Positions 55,640 through 64,000 of a DNA stretch of 64,000 nt are shown here, piece after piece; the stretch's first letter is position 1; each line of letters starts with the position of its first letter. The position numbers and the translations under genes are program-made. Source of the stretch: Telopea speciosissima (taxonomy: Eukaryota; Streptophyta; Magnoliopsida; Proteales; Proteaceae); assembly GCF_018873765.1 (NCBI RefSeq), contig NC_057919.1:66024984-66088983 (forward strand). The letters run 5' to 3'. Under the pieces are notes generated by a model. It worked only from the letters and a program-made list of their open reading frames with translations. It did no database searches and was not told where the DNA came from.

Positions 55640-56724
55640 AACCATTCCACTGCTGACTAAAATTAGCTTCACAAGAAGTAGACAAGATAATCAAACCCTC
55701 GCCCTTTTCATTTATACAATGGAGAACTCTGGTCTTCTTTTTTTTTTGGGGTAGAAGTAACTCTGGTCCTTTCACCCCTAGAGAGAAGTCCAATGTCACA
55801 AATACGCACAACTAGGGATATCAAACGGTCGGTTTGGCTCGGTTTCAATTGGGTTAAAATGGTTTTGGTATGGAAATGACTGAGACCACAATTAAACCGT
55901 TAAGGAACTTCGGTTGTCAAGTCGGTTTCGGTCCGGTGCGATTTTGGTTTTTCAATATCGCGTTAATACTGGTTTACATTGGTTTGTTTTCAGGCTTGAA
56001 CCACAATATAATCTTATATTCATAACCTATGGTATGGAAAGATTCGGCAAAAATACCTCAAATCATCTTCCCCAAATCAAACAAGTAAACAACCAGGAAA
56101 ATAGAAATTTAATTGTGTTCATGTTGTAAACGGAATAAAGAGGGATAAATTATAAGGGGAAGATAACTAATAATGAAATTAATAAATAAATAGAACTTGT
56201 AGCGAAATCATTGTTTATAGGGAAAATTACGTACCCCTTCCCTATATTTTTTCTAATTACACGTTCCTCCCCTTGGTTTTTCCACCTTACATTTTGACCC
56301 CTTATGGCTGATTGTGTTAGGGTGTTGTCAATTAATGGTTTGAAAAGACAATTGTACCCTTGTTCTAAAACACCACAAGTAGAATTACAATGATACCCTT
56401 TTCATCATCTTCAACCTTAAAACACCTATTTCTCTCCTCCTCCACCGCCACCACCACCACCACTGTCGCTACTGCCGCCTCCTCCTCCTCCGACTCTTAT
56501 TCCCTAAAACTTTAAATTCACGTATTGCAAAGACTGAACAGTAGATGGGTTCATCATCATAGCTTCCATTACCGCGTGAAGAGCGCAACAGAAGGTGTTG
56601 ATTTTAATTGTCCAGTACTGCTGCTCTGCTTGAACACGTTGGAGTGACAGGGTAAGTGTACTCCCATGTGATGTGTGTAAGTGAGGTTTTTGGTTGAATG
56701 GTTGGTAGGCATGTTGCTTGGCTC
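55640..56724. other. Truncated hAT-like element and MULE-like/low-complexity block, unit 5
   Basis: 55810-56215 is the CCGAA-type element shared with 29600 and 37370. From 56218 (AGGGAAAATTACGTACCCC) to 56724 it matches 38154-38665. No gene. Confidence 0.5.
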
Positions 56725-57002
56725 TACTAGCATTCTAGAAAGTCAGTTAAGCTAGGGATCCAACGGTCCTCCCAAATATTCACCTTAGTACCCGATCCAA
56801 TCTTCCGTATAAACCAGGTTCAATCACTGACCTGCCTTCAATGATGCTTCTCCACCCCCATATGAGGGGTTGTGGCCGAGACGAGCTTCCATAAAAGTAA
56901 CCTTTGGAAGATAAATATCCTTCTTGAGAAGTGCCCAAGCTGAGTCCGGCTCTGAGAATAAACGCCATGCTGTTTTCGCCAGAAGGGCTTTGTTGTGAAG
57001 CG
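56725..57002 (-). mobile_element. LINE fragment, unit 5
   Basis: The minus-strand frame reads NKALLAKTAWRLFSEPDSAW; third copy of the fragment at 31196 and 38666. An insertion of AT near 56862 breaks the frame relative to its paralogs. Confidence 0.72.
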
Positions 57003-58740
57003 AAGAGTCCTTGATCGGTATTATATCATTATTGGATCGAATTGGTATCGATGTATATGGATATCGTATCAAGAATCGGTCACAAAATACTATAAATATT
57101 TGCTGACGGTTATTCTCCTGTCATGGTAAACTTATATATTATGACATTTTCTTTTGTCACGATATACATGTAGACAATGATTTTTATTTTTCTACCATCG
57201 TAATAAATTATTTAGGGTGATAGGTTTCGTTTTACTATCATATAAAATTATTTTCGAAAACGGATATATTTCCCCAGTCAAAATAAATAATTTAGGGTTT
57301 TCTTCTATTGCAAAAACTATATATTAGGTGACGATATTTGAAGCTTCCGTCTCCCTATATTGTTTTCATCAATGATAATAAAAAATTTGTCACCCAAAGC
57401 TGTACCCGAAAATGACTGTTCTTATAGTGATAAAGATGCCGATACCAATACCGATACTAATTTTAAATGAAGAAGAGGGAGAGGAGGTTCCAATGTGGTA
57501 TCGGTCCAATTACATTCACTACCTCCAATCTATGTTAGTCTCATCTCATATCGAAATCAGTTCTAATGTTAGTTGTTTCGTATCGGATTGGCCGATACCA
57601 AACCAATACTTCAAACCATCTCTGGCATCCTCGGTTCTTGGAATAAAAGAAAAAAAAAATTCACCAAAAAAAAAAAGTTCCTGGAAGAAAAATAAGAAGC
57701 AGAAAATGAGGATAGAGGAAGAGGAATAAATAACTTAAGATGAAGAAGAGAGAGAGGACAAGTAGTTAATGAAATGGGGAGGGGGGGGGGGGAATTGTGG
57801 GGAGGGAGTGTGAGAGATATTGATAAACATACAAACCACACGTCAGTACCTAAAGGTTAACTTTAGGATCGCGAAATGGTGGATATACACAATACACACC
57901 ACACTCACCATGGTACTCGATGTGGGACTAAACCCATACACCCGGCGCATACAGCAATTTGTGTGTGTGTGTGGGAGATAGGGAAGAGGGGACCAAAAGA
58001 TGTACCATAACCTATGATTTCGATTTGAGTAAACAATTCTGGTCCCAATTAGGAACGAACTTATGTGTAACATCCAATAAAATTACCTGATGCAATTGGG
58101 CTTGAACCACAGCATCTAGGCCCAAATTGTGATTGAAAAAATAAAAAACATTTTAAAATAGGGTGCATGGGGTAAATCCATAAGAAAATACAAAAGAGCA
58201 TAAATAGAATGCCGGGACTAACTGATTTTTCAATCGGTATATCATGTATATCGGTTCAGTAGCGTATCGGTTCAAAATCGACAATTTAAATGATTTTAAA
58301 CCGTTTAGTTTGGTTTTTTTTTTTTTTTTGGTAAACGATCCAATTAGTAAAGGATTATTGGATACGGTTCAATTCGATTTCGGTAAACGATTTCAGTTTA
58401 CAATTCTCACCGTTAAAATTGATGGCAGTGGTTAAGGGATTCCTCTTTCACTAAAACTTGATTGGATATCTTCATCAACCTTTTACACTGTTAATTCTGT
58501 TAGAATTTCTAAGAATTCACCTTGAATACCGTGTACCGATAATGAAACCATACCGCTTATACAATACCGTACCAAATAAATTCAATATGATATCGATATG
58601 AGATATTTGTACTGAGTTGGTATTCGAAACAATAAAAATGAACCATACTATACCGAATACCTATACCGATCTATTCTGAATAGATACGGTATGATATGTA
58701 TAATGTACCGGCCGTACCAATACCGTACCGATAGACACCC
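57003..58740 (+). repeat. Spacer and upstream module of hairpin unit E
   Basis: 57005-57850 is paralogous to 31480-32200, 57850-58200 to 32400-32740, and 58220-58740 to 26680-27240 with the ACCGATACCG tract. Poly-G at 57780-57791. No gene. Confidence 0.6.
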
Positions 58741-59092
58741 TTATAGCATGTGGATAGTGTGGTGGAGAGGATAGATACAGGTGACAACATTTGGTTGCCC
58801 TAATATTTTGATTGCTGATGGTGTAATTTCATACGTGGCATGGCATGATAGTGGACCCAATCACCCCGAATCTAGCAGCAAATCTTGTCTGGTTTTTTTT
58901 ATTTGTTAATTTATGATTGATATGTTAGTTAAAGAGAAGAGAAAGAGAAAGAGAGTTAGTTAGAAATTGGATGTTGTTGCGACAGCTAGCCATTCCACAA
59001 ATTCTTCCTGTAGAAATGGATTATTTATTGAAACCCCTCATCTCTTGGAATTCTCTATGGAATGTAAAGACTCTCCCTCCTCCTCGATCCCT

Positions 59093-59116
59093 ACTCTCAC
59101 TCTCACTCTCTCTCTC

Positions 59117-59158
<42 letters not shown>
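59093..59158. repeat. (CT)n microsatellite
   Basis: TCTCTCAC/TCTCTCTC tract upstream of hairpin E. It is shorter at the matching place in the other units (about 33700, 41255, 48680). Confidence 0.9.
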
Positions 59159-59161
<3 letters not shown>

Positions 59162-59208
59162 CGATCGATTCCTCCTGCTGCTGTTGCTGCTTACCTTTCT
59201 CGAAGATC

Positions 59209-59408
59209 TCGAAGATCGAGATGCTTAATTAATTAATGGCTTCTCGATCCGGCATTTGCAATTCCTGATATGATGCTGCACTTGCATTATTTTGTTGCTG
59301 TTGATATTGTTTATTGATTATTTGTATATCAAAACACAGCAACAAGAATCAATAAACAATATCAACAACAACAAAATCATACAATACTAGTGTAGCAAAG
59401 ATCTTCAA
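59209..59408 (+). ncRNA. Hairpin E, covarying copy of the foldback family
   Basis: 38-base arms 59282-59319 and 59347-59384 with only three non-matching positions (4, 7 and 17). Both arms differ from the other copies in concert: the 5' arm has TTGATATTG and the 3' arm CAATATCAA where the others have TTG/CAA triplets. The loop is longer (27 bases). It retains TTGCATTATTTTGTTGCTG at the base of the 5' arm. Upstream is a short frame MASRSGICNS. Confidence 0.47.
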
Positions 59409-59759
59409 AGAAGACTATTACTATGCTGATTCAATGCTCACCCTACCAGTACATGCGTACAGGTTAACGATGAAAACTATTAATATTTTACTTTTTAATT
59501 GTTTTTTTTTTGTTTTTGTTTTTGTTTTTCAGTTAAATGTGTTTGATAGATAATCATAAATTAAACATTGATTCTTTGATACAATACCAGAATCCAGTCT
59601 TCTCTTGATCCAACTATTAATTTCAGTAGTTGGGTGAAATATGGGAGACAGACTGAATATTCAAATGGGGATTTCTAGTGTTTATCAATATATATGAGGT
59701 AAAGGAATTGAAGTTACTGGCATTGTTTTGTCATAAACACACACCCTCACAAGTTTTAA

Positions 59760-60160
59760 TTATCCTTTCAGAAAAGATGTTGATAATGTTCATGAACGTT
59801 AGAACATCATCTTTGATTGGATGAATTAACTATCCTTTTATCAGTATTAGTTTCCCGGGATTTTAGATAGTCTGCTGAGATGCTTTTTGATCATTTAATC
59901 GGAAAAAGTAGAGAGAGAAATAGAAAATAAGAGAATGGTACTAACATAAGTTCTCTCCCTATTCTATAATTAATCTTGATTTGATGAATTGATTATCTTA
60001 TATCTTTTTTGTCTCTTATGTTCTATTAACTGTGCGTATGATTCCACCTTAACTTCTTTCCTTAACCTACTACAGATCAATTCACTCAACTTAGGGTTAG
60101 GATTTCCAAGACAACTAGTTTTCCCCTAATTTTTACTACCATAGCAGCTTCTAAGTTAGT

Positions 60161-60200
<40 letters not shown>

Positions 60201-60970
60201 GATGATTGCAGCTTCTAAGTTGAGTCAGGATGGAAGGCATTTTATGTCATGGTTTTAAAACCTAGATCAGAATCGGCCAATTCAAATTGGAATCGATCTG
60301 GGCCGATTCCGATTAACCTCAATTTTGCACATACTGATCGAGTCTGACTGAATTAGACCAAGTCTGGCCGATTCTGGAATGATTTGAATCAGAATCAATT
60401 GAGACCAATCCTGTACCTGATTCCGAGTTTTTACTGATGCTGTAAAAATAAATTGATGATCCTCACAAGGAGATGTGAATAAAGAACTAAAGCAAAATAT
60501 CAAGTTGTATAGCCTTTAGCCCATACTATGTTGATTTAAGCCATAATGTCTCTGAAATCTGAGAGTTAAAATGGCCATTAAATTGTGAAATACATTGTGC
60601 AACTACTTAAAGAGCATGTAAGTCTGATCCACTTAAATATACACATCTACTTGTTTGTTTTCATCCATAAAGTAAGCTTTTTTTCTTTTGGATAAAATTG
60701 ATTATTTTTTTGGAACTCAGAATGGAATTGTTTTCATCCATTATTGTCAAGACAATGTTGTTGTATAGAGCCAAATGAAAAAAAAAAAAAAAAAAAGAAG
60801 CAATGGGACAAAGCCAGTCAGCTAGGGTTATCAGGTAAAGAAATACCCGCCCAAGATCCGTAGTTGAGAAATCCAAAGGTTCCCTCAAAGAAGCAAGAAG
60901 AAGTTGGCACATCCATCAGGTCAGTTAGCCTATCAAAGGCACTAAACACCTTAAAACATCACCTCTCAAT
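59760..60970 (+). repeat. Duplicated segment, right copy (pairs with 51130-53350)
   Basis: Same block order as the left copy, but lacking the last hydratase exon and the LINE RNase H fragment. A poly-T tract runs from about 60163 to 60199. Confidence 0.7.
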
Positions 60971-60973
60971 AGG

Positions 60974-61446
60974 TGTGGGCGCTCTACAGGGGCCCTTGGC
61001 ACATCAACGACCATCAAATGTGGTGATCCAGTGACGAAAACCACTCCACATTTCCACCGCATTTATGGGCATTTAATGATGCCCCCCGAAAGAAGCCCCT
61101 ACGCATGTTGGAGGCCTTCCTCGATAAAATATTCTTCACGTGGGACTCTCCACATCTGAGACAGAGAAACACTCTACCTCCACAAGATAGGAGGGCTCCA
61201 TCATTGGTCACATCAGGACCTCTACATTATCACAACAACCTATAGGGATCAACCCTATAAATGGGAAGGTCAAGGGGATCGAACTTTTGAAATTCTCATT
61301 GTTTTGTCTGTTTGATAATGAGACCTAACTTAGGCATAGGAGAGTTCCTCACCAACACCCCCACCGACACTTATTTCTCTTGTCTGTTTACTATTCTATG
61401 CAGGTCTTACTCTTGGAGGACCCACCAGAGGTTTCTTGACGAAACA
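60974..61446 (+). mobile_element. Solo LTR or LTR fragment of a gypsy-type element
   Basis: It starts TGTGGGCGC and ends GTTTCTTGACGAAACA, similar to the TTTCTTGACGCAACA end of the Tat element LTR. TATAAAT lies at 61256-61262. The left paralog (53330-53365) lacks it: the shared CACCTCTCAATA is followed there by poly-C. No 5-bp duplication or primer binding site was found, so the boundaries are tentative. Confidence 0.55.
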
Positions 61447-62589
61447 AAGTGGATTTAGCTTCAAAAAAGAAAAGAAGAAAGAAGTTGAGTACAGGAAAGA
61501 AATAGAAGGAATTGAAAACTGAAGCTGATTACCTTCTCTCTCAATGATGAAGATTATTCGATTCGATCCATATCCAAAAGTTCTTCCTTTTACTCCTTTA
61601 AAGAAAGAGAAGCAACAACATTTTCTCCAAACCTCTTATAACTTATAAGGAGTCACTCAAAGCCACTTCAGAATATCCCAACTAAGAAAGATAAGTGGCC
61701 AAAGGAGGAATTCAGAAGTGGTCCAAGAAGTGTTGTTGCTTTGAGGGGGAAACAAATGTAGGGGGAGGGAATGTTCTAAGGTGAGGACTCAAAAGCGTGA
61801 TATGGATGTTTCTTCTTACTTCTTGTGGTTCCTCATCCGAATGTAACATCAATATGGTTATCTTAGTTTTGTCATGGATTCCTTCCATCCAACAAAGGTA
61901 TTTCATTTTGGCAAAAGTTTGTCAAGTCATGACTCATGACTAGTACATGTTCATTCCAAGGCCCCGGTCCGCCGTCCGTGAAAGACCCCGCAACCCACAT
62001 GAACCGGGAACGAGGTCCATTAGAACCATGAAACTGTTTTCAGGTTGAGTGGTCCCAAGGGGTGCACCCTGTATTTGGTTTCATATAAGGTCCAACAAAT
62101 TCATCTGCATCATTCCATTAGCCTATTTTGGTAGGCCAGGGCCCATGGGGCTACTGTGAGAGAGAGAGAGAGAGAGTATTAGTATAAGGTTTTCCCCTCT
62201 GAAATTAGAAAACCATTTGTACAATGGTTTTGCTACCTTCCCCAAATGAATGTAAGATCACCTCTATGGGCTCATCTGAACCTGTCTTGAGAGATTGGGG
62301 AATTGGATACCAAACAAAATGAAGAAGATTTTACCTAACATCTAATTGGATATGCTTGATCCTTTTAGAAGAAGAGAAGCACTGGTATCAACTAGAATAC
62401 CTCAGAAAGAAGTTTCTAAAAAAGCTTAGGGGAGTCAATACCAACCATTTCCAGGCTTCTACAACTAGTCTCACCAACCATTCCCTCTTCGCCAGCCTGA
62501 TGTAATCACAAAAAAAAAAAGCCATAGAAGAACAGTATCATCCACATAGGACCTATAGGGTTAAAGTAGGAGAGAAAAAATAATAAAGA
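61447..62589. other. Gene-free region
   Basis: A purine-rich stretch (61450-61520), mixed sequence and a (GA)n tract near 62158-62177. I see no convincing exon, RNA gene or repeat boundary. Confidence 0.5.
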
Positions 62590-62784
62590 GGGAAAGAGAA
62601 TGCCACCTGGTCGTCCATATCATGCCGCCCCTACGCCTGACACAGGGGTACGTGAAATGACCACCACACCCCTTAGAAAGTTAGAACCCTGGAAATGACT
62701 AGGGTGCAGTGGTCATTTCACGCGCCACTGTGTCAGGGCACAGGGTCGGCGTGTCTAGCATGACCGGGTGGCATTCTTTCTCCC
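62590..62784. mobile_element. Palindromic MULE-type MITE, 195 bp
   Basis: Termini GGGAAAGAGAATGCCACC and GGTGGCATTCTTTCTCCC. Perfect 9-bp target duplication TAATAAAGA (62581-62589 and 62785-62793). Ends are the same type as the element at 3929-4117. Confidence 0.88.
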
Positions 62785-63019
62785 TAATAAAGAACACCAT
62801 GTGAGAGGAAAATAGTACTTTTGCATTATAGCGATTATTTTCCGAACCTAATAAAAAAGAGAATATTCTCTGAGCAAGCGACAGAGAAGAGTGCACCAAT
62901 AAGATGTGATAAAAAAATATTTAAGAGGGCAGTGAGATCATTTCATGGGAGGATAGAGAGAGAAGTTGCCAGTGTACCCCACTCAGAGAAGGCGCCCCCC
63001 CCCCCCCCCCAATAAATTT

Positions 63020-63180
63020 AGGGGAAGCGTTCTTTGTGGTAGAGTGTATCCCCTGCACGCATGTGGAGGCCAAAGAGAACGCACGTGGAAGCATCAAGAG
63101 GGCAGACATTTCCACCTTTCATGGGGGTGAGGCGGTCATTCGCCCTCCCTCTGTGTTTGGGTGTAGGGACCACTCTTCGG
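63020..63180. mobile_element. MITE-like imperfect hairpin
   Basis: GGTCATTCGCC, GGGTGTAGGGACCACTC and upstream GTGGTAGAGTGTATCCCCTG form an imperfect inverted repeat like the others in this window. No target duplication was identified. Confidence 0.4.
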
Positions 63181-63900
63181 CCACAAAATTATTTTTCTCA
63201 TAAAATTATAAAAGAACGGAAAAGATTCTTGAACCGCTAGGGGTGGAATGACCTCATTGCCCTCACATCCAAACCATTCGGTCACACCTCATTGGTACAC
63301 ACTCCTCTATGTCACTCAGAGAACCCTCTCATAGAAGAAATAATAATAATTTAAAAAATAAATAAATAAGAATGTCCCTCTCAATTATTTTTTTTCAAAA
63401 TTTTCTACAACTCCCCCCTTCTTCCCCCACAACCCCACCAAAGAAAACGTGAAAATGTAAACAAATGACTTTCAGCATTCCAATGTCTCCATATTTCTGA
63501 AACTGAAAGCCCTCCACGGTTCCACCGACTTTTGCTATAATTTAATTTAAGTTTTTTGTTTCTCTCTGGTTCTCCCTTTCATTTTTCCAACGGTTTCATC
63601 GATCTTTACAGGTCAAACTTAATGCAACATCTCAATTCAATAGATTCTAGTTAAAGAAAGAAAGATATGAGTGATATCACATGCCATTAATAGATAGAAG
63701 TCTATAAGGAATGAGAAACTAATCAGGGATACCGAATAAAGAGTTTCCATTATCAGGAAATCTCTTATATCAGCTTCTCTAGACACTTGGAGAAGAAGGT
63801 ATATAGTTTTCCCAAACTTATTATAGTCACCATGACTCACCGACAACTATCCACTTTCTTATCTTTATAGATTACTTTTTTTCTTTCTTCTCAATTCCCA
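63181..63900. other. AT-rich intergenic sequence
   Basis: No gene was seen. The last part becomes pyrimidine-rich on the plus strand, leading into the promoter-like sequence at the right edge. Confidence 0.5.
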
Positions 63901-63924
63901 CTTACTCTCTCTTTGTCCATTCCC

Positions 63925-63932
63925 TATAAATA
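63925..63932 (+). promoter_or_regulatory. Probable TATA box of a gene beyond the window
   Basis: TATAAATA within CCCTATAAATACC is followed by a pyrimidine-rich stretch (TTCTCATTCCTTCTTATT) typical of a plant transcription start and 5'UTR. No ATG of a convincing frame occurs before position 64000. Confidence 0.55.
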
Positions 63933-64000
63933 CCTGTTTCTCATTCCTTCTTATTACTACCAACCCATTTCCTATACTTCTAGTCTCAACCCATCTTCTT

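Overview
The window is plant nuclear DNA, most likely from a eudicot with a repeat-rich genome. It contains plant-type Ty3/gypsy (Tat-lineage), Copia, LINE, tRNA-derived SINE and Mutator-like elements, short GT-AG introns, and plant gene families. There is no bacterial operon structure, rRNA or CRISPR array. I cannot name the species. Gene density is very low: I see three paralogous single-exon genes at the left, a broken 3' gene end near 50-52 kb, and a probable promoter running off the right edge.

Left third (about 0.7-25.6 kb): three tandem copies of a gene for a WRN-exonuclease-like (DEDDy-fold) protein, called WEX1, WEX2 and WEX3 here. All three have lost the two acidic residues of exonuclease motif I (G-x-Q in place of D-x-E), so they look like pseudo-exonucleases. 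WEX2 is cut 18-19 codons before its end by an 11.9-kb Tat-lineage LTR retrotransposon (7168-19084, 5-bp target duplication GATTC). The retrotransposon carries degraded gag and pol (PR, RT, RNase H, second RNase H, INT), a 33-bp minisatellite, GC-rich minisatellites, and on the opposite strand a spliced three-exon gene resembling the 'putative gypsy-type transposon' (Transposase_28) family with a coiled-coil tail.

Right two thirds (about 26-61 kb): a second, degenerate tandem array of roughly 6-10-kb units. The core of each unit is a module with a long inverted repeat that would fold as an RNA hairpin (five copies, near 27.7, 33.8, 41.4, 48.8 and 59.3 kb). The arms keep pairing across copies through compensatory double changes, and the same mismatches recur at fixed positions, so this is a candidate MIRNA-like hairpin family. 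The downstream '3-prime module' of these units is also found downstream of the WEX genes, so the two arrays share ancestry.

Because the units are paralogous, many transposons can be recognised against their empty sites: a 1.5-kb MULE (9-bp TSD), a 349-bp MULE-type MITE, two solo LTRs, an LTR-5 bp-LTR element, tRNA-derived SINEs, LINE fragments, and a family of palindromic MITEs with 9-bp TSDs. At 50.4-52.4 kb lie the last two exons of a peroxisomal enoyl-CoA hydratase-like gene ending in SKM. Its 3' surroundings are duplicated at 59.8-61.0 kb. All identities rest on reading the sequence; no database search was run.
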